Shown here: positions 1 through 6,645 of the stretch, in pieces
Layout of the letters: each line of letters starts with the position of its first letter
Position numbering within the stretch: position 1 is the first letter of the stretch
Assembly: GCA_030746455.1 (NCBI GenBank)
Contig: JASLMQ010000677.1
Span: 1-9,299, forward strand
From: Candidatus Latescibacterota bacterium
GTDB lineage: Bacteria > Latescibacterota > UBA2968 > GCA-2709665
Reading direction: 5' to 3'
Length of the DNA stretch: 9,299 nt
Program-made: the position numbers and the translations under genes
Notes under the pieces: model-generated
Seen by the model: only the letters and a program-made list of their open reading frames with translations
What the model was told of the DNA's origin: nothing
Database searches by the model: none

Positions 1-1029
1 CAGCTTCTCGCCCAACTCCTGGAGCCTTCCCCACACCGTGTCGTCCACGGGGATACCGTTTTTCAGCCGTTCCTCGCGCGTCCGATGCGAACGCTCGCCC
101 GGAACCAGGACCTCGTCGAACCCGGGGGCCGGCTTCGCGGACTTGACGAAATCGATGAAACGGCCTACCTCGGCCTTGAAGTCATCCAGCTTGCGAAACG
201 CGTCGATCCGGATCACCTGCACGAAGAGTGCATTGCCGGTCACCTCCGAGTTGGCCCGCGAGCACCCGGCAGGGGAGAGCGCCCCGGACAGGATGTCGAT
301 CGCGAAGGCCAGCCCCGACCCCTTGTGCCCCACCGGTCCTCCGAAGGGCACCAGCGAACCCTTAGGCTCATTGATGTAGACGTTGGGATCGGTCGTCGGG
401 TTGCCGTCGGCGTCCACCAGCCACCCTTCAGGCGTCTCCTCTCCGCGGGCGAGGGCGACGCGCACCTTGCCCCCGGCCGCCACGGCCGTGGTCAAGTCCA
501 GCACGACGGGGAACTCCCGATCGCTCGGAAATGCCATCGCCACGCAGTTGGCCGGAAGGATCCGTCCGGTGCCACCCCACGGTGCCATCGCCAGATCGGC
601 CCCGTGTCCGTTGTTCGTCATCATCCCGACCATGTCGTGCTCGACCGCATAGGACGGATACCCGCCGACCCGCCCCACGTGGTTGCACTGGTGGACGGTG
701 ACCAGACCCACCGAAGAGGTCCTGGCCTTTTCCACGGCAATCCGCATGGCCTCGGCGGCCGTGACGTGCCCGAAGCCCCAGTTGCCGTTCAGCACGGCCG
801 TCGCGGCGGTCTCCTCCTCCACCTCGGCGCTGGCCCCCGGGACGATCTGGCCCGATTCCACCCCGGCGACATACTGTGGGAGCCGAAGCACCCCGTGGGA
901 ATCGTGACCGACGAGGTTCGACTCGACCAGCTTGTCGGCCACGATCCGGGCCTCCTCTGGGGTCGCGCCGACCTTCTCGTAGACCTCGCGTCCTATCCGC
1001 TGAAGCTCGTCTGCAGTAACGGTGGGCAT
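1..1029 (-). CDS. Ldh2-family malate/L-lactate-type dehydrogenase (3' end cut by window)
   Basis: This is an NAD(P)-dependent oxidoreductase of the Ldh_2 family, which includes malate/sulfolactate dehydrogenases, ureidoglycolate dehydrogenase (AllD), 2,3-diketo-L-gulonate reductase (YiaK) and piperideine/pyrroline-2-carboxylate reductases. These cytoplasmic enzymes interconvert 2-keto and 2-hydroxy (or imino) acids. The 343 visible residues show GHDSHG at 41-46, NHVGRVGG at 116-123 carrying the probable catalytic His117, MTNNGHG at 137-143, LDLTTAV at 178-184 and GPVGHKGSGL at 231-240, all in family order. The end (PGERSHRTREERLKNGIP, 310-327, then a VWGRLQEL helix) is the normal family C-terminus, so only a few codons should be missing. 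The ATG at 1029 follows AGGAGG (1035-1040) with a 5-nt spacer. The upstream ligase stop is 11 bp away, which indicates co-transcription. The family is certain; the substrate is not, because family members with different substrates look alike. YiaK-like or AllD-like roles would both suit this neighbourhood. Confidence 0.93.
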   Translation of the reverse strand, partial: MPTVTADELQRIGREVYEKVGATPEEARIVADKLVESNLVGHDSHGVLRLPQYVAGVESGQIVPGASAEVEEETAATAVLNGNWGFGHVTAAEAMRIAVEKARTSSVGLVTVHQCNHVGRVGGYPSYAVEHDMVGMMTNNGHGADLAMAPWGGTGRILPANCVAMAFPSDREFPVVLDLTTAVAAGGKVRVALARGEETPEGWLVDADGNPTTDPNVYINEPKGSLVPFGGPVGHKGSGLAFAIDILSGALSPAGCSRANSEVTGNALFVQVIRIDAFRKLDDFKAEVGRFIDFVKSAKPAPGFDEVLVPGERSHRTREERLKNGIPVDDTVWGRLQELGEKL

Positions 1030-1034
1030 TCCTG

Positions 1035-1040
1035 CCTCCT
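1035..1040 (-). promoter_or_regulatory. Strong Shine-Dalgarno for the Ldh2-family gene
   Basis: A perfect AGGAGG sits 5 nt before the ATG at 1029 and directly abuts the TAG stop of the upstream ligase gene (1041-1043). It fixes the start of the dehydrogenase and suggests independent, efficient re-initiation within a two-gene transcript. Confidence 0.8.
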
Positions 1041-2897
1041 CTAGCTCTGGTACGCTTCCTCGATCTCCTGCCGATATCGCTCGAGAATCGCCTTGGGCAC
1101 GAGCTTCTTCAGTCCCCGGGTCAGCGTACCCGCTTCCTCGGTCAACGGCTCCGGTGCGACCAGCACCCTCTGTGGCCGCTCGTGGCCGGGCAGCCCCGCG
1201 ATGGTGGCCTCCTTGAGCAGCAGCTCCCGGATCCGTTCGGCGATGGCCGGATGCCTCCGAAGGGCGTCATCATCGTTCTCCGGTAGGTTTGGAATGTCTG
1301 TCTGGATCCTCGCCTCGTCGGCGTTCACCGTCACCAGGGGCAGAGGATACGTCCGGCTCTGGTCGCCGCAGACCAGCACGTGCTCGATCAGCGAAACCCG
1401 AGCGTAGATCCGCTCCAGGAGCTCGGGATTCACGAACTCGCCGTTCCGGAGCTTGAACTGTCGGCCGAGCCGCCCCCTGAAGGTGAGGAATCCTTCCCCG
1501 TCGATGTCGAACAGGTCGCCCGTCCGATACCAGGTTCGACCCTCCTCGTCATCCACCAGGGCCTGTTGCGTCTGCTCCGGATCGTCGAGGTAGCCGCGCA
1601 TCACGTGGGTCCCGGAGACCCAGAGCTCTCCGGCCTCGCCCTCCGAGCTCTGATAGGTCCCCGTTGCCGGATCCCCGTGCCCGATCTCCTCCCCGTCCTC
1701 ACGAACGATCTTCACCCGGATCAGCGGCCTCCCCACGGATCCCACCTTCCGGGCCTCCAGGGTGTTGACCGCGATCAAAGGCGCGCACTCCGTAACGCCG
1801 TAGCCTTCGAGGGTCTTGATGTCCAGGACGTCCTGAAAGAAGTCCAGGGCCTCTGGATCGGCCTTGGCGGCCCCCACGATCAGGAGCTCCAGCCTGTTTC
1901 CCACGCGCTCGGAGAGCTTGGATTTGATCTGGGCAACCACTTTGCGTCCGATCATCCCCTGGACCAGGTAGTCTCCAAGAGAGGCTCCGCCGCGCGCGAT
2001 CCTCTGTTTCGCACGCACCGCCCGTCCGACGAGCCATCCCTTGGCACCGCCCGCATCGATCTCCTTGCGGACATTTCCGTAGACCTTGTCGAGAACGAGT
2101 GGGACGGTCAGAAAGGCGTAGGGCTCTGCGTGCCGGATGTCGGACAGCACCCGGTCGGGCGACCGGGGTAGGTCCAGCGTCCAGCCCTTGGCCAGGGGAT
2201 AGTAGATGTTGAGAATACCCAGCGTGTGATAGTCCGGCGCCGACTTGAACAGGATCGTCGGCTCCCGCTCGGAAATGCTGCTCCACACCGAACGGACATT
2301 GTCGACGATGTTCTGGTGGGTCTGGATCACGCCCTTCGGCATCCCCGAGCTTCCGGAGGTGAAGACCACCTTGGACTCATCGTCCGGGCCCAGCTCGACC
2401 TGGGGGGGAGGGGAATTGCCCCCTGCCTTCATCAGGTCGAAGAACGTTCGCGCACCCCGGCCCTCGCCCTCGGTCAGGACCACCTGCGGCGGATCGTCCA
2501 GACGGTCGCTGACGCGCTCGATCTGATCCAGGTTGCTCGGATCGACAAAGAGGAGCGCGATCCCCGACCGGTTGATGTTATGGACCAGGATGTCGTCCGG
2601 GAGCTTGCAGCAGAGAGGCACCGACGAGAGGCCCAGCATGTCCGCGGCCAGGAAGACCAGCACGGGCTCCAGGCCCCCGTCGGTCAAAACGCCCACCCGC
2701 TGTCCCTTCACCAGTCCTTGTTGGGCTAGGCCGGAGGCCAGCCGATCCCGCTGCTCCTTGAGCTGCCGGTAGGTGGTCGGCGCATACGTCAGCCCTCGGT
2801 CTCCCTGCTGGTCCGACTGCCTGAGGACCCGGACCGCCGTCAGGTCCGCGTTTCTCTCGAAGCTCTCGTCCAGCAGGTCTCTGAGATTCTCAGCCAT
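1041..2897 (-). CDS. AMP-forming long-chain acyl-CoA synthetase-like ligase
   Basis: This 618-residue ANL-superfamily enzyme should activate a carboxylate with ATP to an acyl-adenylate and transfer it to CoA. All core motifs are visible: the P-loop TSGSSGMPKG (180-189), GYGVTE (365-370), GELWVSG (423-429), YRTGDLF with Asp461 (457-463) and the hinge GRLGRQFKLRNGEFVNPE (475-492). The stretch VPLVLDKVYGNV (265-276) and GAAKADPEALDFF (342-354) resemble the long-chain fatty acyl-CoA synthetase branch rather than acetyl- or benzoyl-CoA ligases. The C-terminal catalytic-lysine region reads LTRGLKK (592-598), so Lys597 or Lys598 is the likely catalytic lysine, although the usual Gly-Lys pair is not obvious. 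The start at 2897 (ATG) is preferred over an in-frame TTG at 2912 because GGAG at 2907-2910 would overlap that TTG. Residue numbers use this ATG. No signal peptide or membrane segment is evident. It is probably co-transcribed with the Ldh2-family gene 11 bp downstream. The acyl substrate cannot be read from sequence. Confidence 0.92.
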   Translation of the reverse strand: MAENLRDLLDESFERNADLTAVRVLRQSDQQGDRGLTYAPTTYRQLKEQRDRLASGLAQQGLVKGQRVGVLTDGGLEPVLVFLAADMLGLSSVPLCCKLPDDILVHNINRSGIALLFVDPSNLDQIERVSDRLDDPPQVVLTEGEGRGARTFFDLMKAGGNSPPPQVELGPDDESKVVFTSGSSGMPKGVIQTHQNIVDNVRSVWSSISEREPTILFKSAPDYHTLGILNIYYPLAKGWTLDLPRSPDRVLSDIRHAEPYAFLTVPLVLDKVYGNVRKEIDAGGAKGWLVGRAVRAKQRIARGGASLGDYLVQGMIGRKVVAQIKSKLSERVGNRLELLIVGAAKADPEALDFFQDVLDIKTLEGYGVTECAPLIAVNTLEARKVGSVGRPLIRVKIVREDGEEIGHGDPATGTYQSSEGEAGELWVSGTHVMRGYLDDPEQTQQALVDDEEGRTWYRTGDLFDIDGEGFLTFRGRLGRQFKLRNGEFVNPELLERIYARVSLIEHVLVCGDQSRTYPLPLVTVNADEARIQTDIPNLPENDDDALRRHPAIAERIRELLLKEATIAGLPGHERPQRVLVAPEPLTEEAGTLTRGLKKLVPKAILERYRQEIEEAYQS

Positions 2898-2906
2898 GTC
2901 TCGGTT

Positions 2907-2910
2907 CTCC
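2907..2910 (-). promoter_or_regulatory. Shine-Dalgarno deciding the ligase start
   Basis: GGAG lies 9 nt before the ATG at 2897. The alternative upstream start, TTG at 2912-2910, overlaps this motif and has no purine-rich site of its own, so the ATG is favoured. Confidence 0.55.
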
Positions 2911-2917
2911 AATAGCT

Positions 2918-2929
2918 ACGTCTAAACGT
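2918..2929 (-). promoter_or_regulatory. Imperfect palindrome upstream of the ligase gene, possible operator
   Basis: ACGT-CTAA-ACGT on the plus strand is a 12-bp near-palindrome matching its own reverse complement at 10 of 12 positions. It ends 20 bp upstream of the ligase ATG. It lies in the only long gap of the window, where a promoter for the ligase/dehydrogenase pair would be expected, so it could be a regulator site. It is short, and chance occurrence is possible. No convincing -35/-10 pair was found nearby. Confidence 0.2.
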
Positions 2930-2987
2930 CTTAGTGTGAGGCTTCCTGTGTGGATGTACAATTCCGGCAGGGGGCAGAGGTGAAGAG

Positions 2988-3115
2988 CAGCCTTCAGCAT
3001 TCAGCTCTCAGCAGTCAGCGAACGACGTCACATACCGCGCCTGCACGGTAGCTGCCATCCTGCGCATCCATTGATCTGGTTCAGCTGAAGGCTGAACGCT
3101 GATGGCTGATCGCTG
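2988..3115. repeat. Inverted pair of five-unit TCAGC heptad arrays
   Basis: On the plus strand CAGC occurs at 2988, 2995, 3002, 3009 and 3016, exactly every 7 bp, mostly as TCAGCNN with varying NN. After a 64-bp spacer (3020-3083) the complement GCTG occurs at 3084, 3091, 3098, 3105 and 3112, again exactly every 7 bp. The two arrays are mirror images about 3051.5: each unit pairs with its counterpart over TCAGC/GCTGA with two mismatched bases between. One 11-bp stretch is also perfectly inverted in a shifted register (2988-2998 with 3084-3094). The element fills most of the gap between the Gfo/Idh/MocA gene and the ligase. It could form a long interrupted hairpin in RNA or DNA and might reduce read-through between the two transcription units. 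No U-tract follows, so it is not a standard intrinsic terminator. It contains no ORF of note. Confidence 0.85.
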
Positions 3116-3122
3116 CCTCCGG

Positions 3123-4139
3123 TCAGATCTCAACCTCCACTGGCGCCCCTATCTCTAGCGATCTGTGCACCGCCTCCACCGCCGCCACCGCGCGGGTGGC
3201 CTCGGCTCCCGTTGCCACGAGTGGCGCGTCGGCAACGATGCAATCGATGAAGTGCTCGATTTCGTCCCGGTAGACCCCACCGAAGCGTCCCTGGGTCTCC
3301 GGCGCGTAGACCGCGTTGGGATAGTCACAGAAGCCCACACCCCGCACCATCAGGCCAGTCTGCTCGGGAATCAGATGGATATCGCCCGAAGTTCCCTCCG
3401 CCTCGAACATATGGGCATACATCCGGCCCGGCGCGTTGTCAGGCACCCACCACGAATTCTCCAGGCAGGAGACCACGCCCGACTCGAAGGTCAGGATCGA
3501 GAAGACCGTGTCGTACAGATCGTAGCCCTGCGCCGTCAGGAACCCCCGTCGGCCCGCCGCGTAGACCTGCTTGACCTTCGAGTCGATCGACCACAGCAGG
3601 AAGTCGATGTCGTGGATGCCGAGGAAGTAGGCGATCGACACCCGGCCCTTGTAGTTGTGCACGACCGTGTGGGGGTTGTTCCTGCGCGAGAAGGTGTGCA
3701 CCAGCTCGCCGATCCGGCCCTCGCGAATCGCATCCCTTGCCGACGAGAAACGCGGGTCCCAGCGCAGCGTCTGCCCCACCAGAAGCTTCACGCCGGCGTC
3801 TTCGACCTCAGCGATGATCGTGCGGCAGTCCCCCTCCGTGAAGGCGAGGGGCTTCTCCACGAAGAGGTGTTTTCCCGCGCGGGCCCCGGCGACCGAGGGC
3901 TCCACGTGCAGCTGGTCAGGCGTGGCGATCACCAGGGCGTCAACCTCGCCCGCATCCGAAAGCAGCGTCTCCACGTCGCCGTGGCCGCTGCCGCCCCACT
4001 GCCCGATGGTCTCCTCCACGCGTGCCGGATCGATGTCGGCCACCGCCGTGAGATCCGCGCGCGGGGATTCCGAGATGATGCGCGAGAAACGGGTGCCCAT
4101 CTGCCCAAGCCCCACCACACCGAATCGGACCTTCTCCAT
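3123..4139 (-). CDS. Gfo/Idh/MocA family NAD(P)-dependent oxidoreductase
   Basis: This 338-residue cytoplasmic dehydrogenase belongs to the glucose-fructose oxidoreductase/inositol dehydrogenase family, which oxidises or reduces sugars, inositols and related polyols. The N-terminal Rossmann motif GLGQMG is at 10-15, with ADID (34-37) at the end of strand 2, where Asp35/Asp37 would favour NAD over NADP. ATPDQLH (72-78) and the hallmark EKP (95-97, catalytic Lys96) follow. GIHDIDFLLW (174-183) carries the conserved His176 and Asp179 expected near the substrate. The length is normal. The ATG at 4139 is chosen because GAGGAGGAG (4149-4157) stands 9 nt before it. An in-frame GTG at 4172, immediately after the upstream TGA, would add an acidic 11-residue tail (HSDEEEESE) encoded partly by that ribosome site. 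It lies 33 bp downstream of the ISOC-type hydrolase and is probably in the same operon. The specific sugar substrate is not determinable. Confidence 0.93.
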   Translation of the reverse strand: MEKVRFGVVGLGQMGTRFSRIISESPRADLTAVADIDPARVEETIGQWGGSGHGDVETLLSDAGEVDALVIATPDQLHVEPSVAGARAGKHLFVEKPLAFTEGDCRTIIAEVEDAGVKLLVGQTLRWDPRFSSARDAIREGRIGELVHTFSRRNNPHTVVHNYKGRVSIAYFLGIHDIDFLLWSIDSKVKQVYAAGRRGFLTAQGYDLYDTVFSILTFESGVVSCLENSWWVPDNAPGRMYAHMFEAEGTSGDIHLIPEQTGLMVRGVGFCDYPNAVYAPETQGRFGGVYRDEIEHFIDCIVADAPLVATGAEATRAVAAVEAVHRSLEIGAPVEVEI

Positions 4140-4148
4140 GGTCTCGGA

Positions 4149-4157
4149 CTCCTCCTC
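4149..4157 (-). promoter_or_regulatory. Shine-Dalgarno deciding the Gfo/Idh/MocA start
   Basis: GAGGAGGAG ends 9 nt before the ATG at 4139. It supports that start against the GTG at 4172, which has no comparable site and directly follows the stop codon of the upstream gene. Confidence 0.7.
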
Positions 4158-4172
4158 TTCGTCTGAATGCAC

Positions 4173-4712
4173 TCACTGAACCAGGGGCAGAATCTTCTTG
4201 AACGCCGGCGTGCCCGCCTCCCGCAGCAGCTCGTACAGGGCCATCTCAACGGAGGTCAGCTCAGCCCCTGCACGGACCATCTTGTCCAGTGCGATCTGAC
4301 GGTTCTCCGGCACGCGCGAAGACACCGCATCGGCCGCCACCTCCACGTCGTAGCCCGATTCCAGGAGATCCCGCACGGTCTGGTACACGCAGATGTGAGC
4401 CTCGATGCCGGCCACCAGCACCTGTTTTCGGCCGACGGCCCGAAGCGCCTCCACGAAGTCCGGCTGTCCACACCCGCTGAAGCAGGTCTTGGCGATCGGA
4501 CTCTGATCTGGCAGCAGGTCGGCCACCTCGGGAATGGTCGGCCCCAGTCCCTTGGGATACTGCTCCAGCCAGAGGACCGGGATTTCCATGGCCTGAATGC
4601 CCTGGATCAGGATCGACAGGTTCTTGTAGAGCCGCTCCCGGTCGTGCATCAGCTCGGCCAGCTTGCCCTGCACATCGACGATCACCAGCACCGCTTCGGT
4701 CTGCTTGAGCAT
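4173..4712 (-). CDS. Isochorismatase-family cysteine hydrolase, ISOC1/2 type
   Basis: This small 179-residue alpha/beta hydrolase has the isochorismatase (cysteine hydrolase) fold. The catalytic triad is clear: Asp13 in IVDVQGKL, Lys75 in IAKTCFSG and Cys108 in GIEAHICVYQT. Extended matches WLEQYPKGLG (48-57) and ADAVSSR place it with the ISOC1/ISOC2/YcaC-like hydrolases, whose physiological substrates are mostly unknown, rather than with true isochorismatases or nicotinamidases. It is complete, with normal length and no signal peptide. The ATG at 4712 is preceded only by a weak GGGA/GGGAT stretch; the stop of the transporter gene is 15 bp upstream, so translational coupling is plausible. Its stop codon abuts the alternative GTG of the next gene. 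It differs from the other isochorismatase-fold gene in this window (8345-9130) in subfamily, size and triad context, so the two are not recent duplicates. Confidence 0.92.
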   Translation of the reverse strand: MLKQTEAVLVIVDVQGKLAELMHDRERLYKNLSILIQGIQAMEIPVLWLEQYPKGLGPTIPEVADLLPDQSPIAKTCFSGCGQPDFVEALRAVGRKQVLVAGIEAHICVYQTVRDLLESGYDVEVAADAVSSRVPENRQIALDKMVRAGAELTSVEMALYELLREAGTPAFKKILPLVQ

Positions 4713-4727
4713 GGTCTCATCCCGTCC

Positions 4728-5420
4728 CTATGCATCGCCTACAACGAATGGATTGAGCCGTGTGTCCACATCGTAGACATCGAGGCCTTCTCTGCGTTTG
4801 AGAAAACCGACGGTCTTGTACGTGATCGGAGTCGCCAGGGCCTCGTAGGCGGACTTGAGAAGCCACTGGGTGACGATCATGCCCGCGAGCGCCCCCGTGG
4901 GCACGACCCCCGCAAAGGCCGCCACGATGAACACGAGCGAGTCGAGCCCCTGACCCACCAGCGTGGACCCGATCGTGCGCATCCAGAGCCACCGCCCCTG
5001 CGTGGCCACCTTCATCCGCGCGAGCACCATCGAGTTGGCGAACTCCCCCGCCAGGTAGGCCAGCGAGGAGGCGGCCAGCAGCCGCGGGGTGAACCCCAGG
5101 ATGCGCTCGTACGCCGCCTGGCCGTCCCAGAAGGGAGCGGCCGGAAGGACCTTCCCCACCCAGATCGCCCCCACGAGGATCAGGTTGCACAGGAACCCGA
5201 GCCAGATCACGCGCCGGGCCTCGCGGTAGCCGTAGACCTCGGTGAGTACGTCCCCGACGATGTAGCTGATCGGGAAGACCACGATCCCCGCTGGCATGGC
5301 CAGGCCGAAGATCCACACCACCTTCACGGCGGCGATGTTTGCCGTGAGCAGCGCGGTGATGAAGATCGCCGCCACGATCACGAAACAGTACGAATAGCCT
5401 CGCCCATCTGTTCCTGACAT
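4728..5420 (-). CDS. yhhQ: Queuosine precursor transporter (YhhQ/VUT family)
   Basis: This 230-residue inner-membrane protein belongs to the family (formerly DUF165) that imports queuosine precursors (queuine, preQ0/preQ1) for tRNA modification. About six hydrophobic segments are visible, near residues 11-33, 37-56, 70-90, 113-134, 155-173 and 176-196. Family signatures are FPISYIVGDVLTEVYG (49-64), AYLAGEFANSMVLARMK (121-137), RTIGSTLVGQGLDSLVF (148-164) and KSAYEALATPITY (189-201). The ATG at 5420 is preferred: AGAGG (5426-5430) lies 5 nt upstream, too close to the in-frame GTG at 5423. No queuosine biosynthesis gene (queC/D/E/F/A, tgt) is seen in the window, so the gene may act in salvage. 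Its position inside a catabolic gene run is unexplained. The family call is firm; the transported form of the precursor is not shown by sequence. Confidence 0.93.
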   Translation of the reverse strand: MSGTDGRGYSYCFVIVAAIFITALLTANIAAVKVVWIFGLAMPAGIVVFPISYIVGDVLTEVYGYREARRVIWLGFLCNLILVGAIWVGKVLPAAPFWDGQAAYERILGFTPRLLAASSLAYLAGEFANSMVLARMKVATQGRWLWMRTIGSTLVGQGLDSLVFIVAAFAGVVPTGALAGMIVTQWLLKSAYEALATPITYKTVGFLKRREGLDVYDVDTRLNPFVVGDA

Positions 5421-5425
5421 CACGA

Positions 5426-5430
5426 CCTCT
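5426..5430 (-). promoter_or_regulatory. Shine-Dalgarno deciding the transporter start
   Basis: AGAGG ends 5 nt before the ATG at 5420 and only 2 nt before the alternative GTG at 5423, so the ATG is the better start. Confidence 0.55.
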
Positions 5431-5478
5431 GCTCATCACGCCCCAAAGCTTGCGGACCGGCAGCCGGGGATCCCGCGG

Positions 5479-6612
5479 CTAGACGTTGTGGTAGGGACCT
5501 TTCTCTTCATAGCGCCGTGCATAGCGCTCTACCATGTCGGTGTCCAGCTCGACTCCCAGCCCCGGACGCTCGGGAACCGCAAGGTGGCCGTCCTCGAACT
5601 CGAGAAGCCCTTCGGCCACGATGTCGTTCTCCAGGAGCTGGTGCATCACCTGGTGACCGTCGGTCTGGTTCGGGATGGACGCCAGGACCTGCAGCGACGC
5701 GAGCGACGTAATCCCGGTCTCCCCCATCACCCCGTGCCGGCAGATCGGTACTCCCGCGGCACCGGCAACGGTAGCCACCTTCTTCATCCCCAGGATGCCG
5801 CCGGCCTCGTGCATGCCCACCGTGATCACGTCGGCGGCCCTCTTCTGGATCGCGGCCAGCGCCTCGTACTCGGTGAAACACCCCTGATCGATCGCGATGG
5901 GCATCGGCACTGCCGCGCGGATGCGCGCCATCCCGTCCAGGTTGGTCCAGTGCACGGGCTGCTCGGCGAACTCGATGTCGTACGGCGCCAGGGCATTGAG
6001 CATACCGACGGCCTCGCCCACCTGCCAGGCCTGATTGGCATCCACACGCAGCTTGGTCTCGGTGCCCGCGGCCTCCCGCACGGCGGCAACGCAGGCGAGG
6101 TCCCGCTCCCGCCCGAGCCCGACCTTCACGTAGATCACGTGGAACCCGCGCTCGCGCCACATCCGCGTGTCTTCCGCGAGCTTCTCAGGCGTGTTTCCCT
6201 GGAGGAAGGCGAAGCAGCTGGATCTCTCGTGAAGCTTCCCGCCCAACAGCCGGTGCACCGGCTGGTTGCACGCCTTGCCCACGATGTCCCACAGCGCCAT
6301 CTCCACCCCGGCCAGGGCCTGGTTGGCGAACCGGCGCATGTCGTCCCACTTGCCCGTCCGGTATACCCGATGGAGAAACGGCTCGATGTCGAACGGGCTT
6401 TCGCCCACGATCGCGCGCGCTGCCTCGCGGACCACGCCCACGATCGCCTCGGCCGAGCGGTCGCCGCATCCCTCACCGACCCCCTTGATCCCCTCGTCGG
6501 TCTCTACCTCGACCAGCACGCAGTTGACCCCCTGGCCCGTGCCCTGGCTGTAGTAGTAGGGCTCCTTGTTGGGAATGGCGAGCACTCTTGCGTCGACCTT
6601 GGTGACCTTCAT
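5479..6612 (-). CDS. Mandelate racemase/muconate lactonizing enzyme family protein
   Basis: This 377-residue enolase-superfamily enzyme should bind Mg2+ and abstract the alpha proton of a carboxylate (dehydration, epimerisation or cycloisomerisation of an acid). The N-terminal capping domain (about 1-125) ends in MALWDIVGKACNQPVHRLLGG (105-125), the usual junction. The barrel follows with YVKVG (161-165), VDANQAW (190-196), EFAEQP (214-219) and IAIDQG (239-244), giving predicted metal ligands Asp191, Glu217 and Asp242. The KxK motif of most relatives is YxK here (Tyr161, Lys163). The position of the second base, five residues before the GG at 271-272, is Gly266 rather than Lys (MLE type) or Asp (MR type), whereas His293 in VPICRHG matches the MR catalytic His. 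The start at 6612 (ATG) has GAGAGGG (6621-6627) 8 nt upstream. The preceding gene ends 33 bp upstream, so the two are probably co-transcribed. The family is certain; the reaction is unassigned and may be atypical. Confidence 0.93.
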   Translation of the reverse strand: MKVTKVDARVLAIPNKEPYYYSQGTGQGVNCVLVEVETDEGIKGVGEGCGDRSAEAIVGVVREAARAIVGESPFDIEPFLHRVYRTGKWDDMRRFANQALAGVEMALWDIVGKACNQPVHRLLGGKLHERSSCFAFLQGNTPEKLAEDTRMWRERGFHVIYVKVGLGRERDLACVAAVREAAGTETKLRVDANQAWQVGEAVGMLNALAPYDIEFAEQPVHWTNLDGMARIRAAVPMPIAIDQGCFTEYEALAAIQKRAADVITVGMHEAGGILGMKKVATVAGAAGVPICRHGVMGETGITSLASLQVLASIPNQTDGHQVMHQLLENDIVAEGLLEFEDGHLAVPERPGLGVELDTDMVERYARRYEEKGPYHNV

Positions 6613-6645
6613 CGTGCGGGCCCTCTCATCGACTGGCTTGGGTGC

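Noticed and set aside
85..1044. 319-codon plus-strand frame opposite the Ldh2 gene
   Set aside because: The opposite strand encodes an unmistakable Ldh2-family protein across the same interval; this frame is a shadow.
2988..3115. CRISPR array
   Set aside because: Units are 7 bp, with no unique spacers between repeats and with inverted rather than uniform orientation; no cas genes are nearby.
2988..3115. Intrinsic transcription terminator
   Set aside because: Stems are interrupted or separated by a large loop and no T-run follows on either strand. A terminator-like effect remains possible but is not supported as a standard Rho-independent site.
5421..5478. Hairpin CCGG-CTG-CCGG with a GGGATCCC palindrome between the MR/MLE and transporter genes
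   Set aside because: The stem is only 4-5 bp and no U-tract follows; such motifs are common by chance at this GC content.
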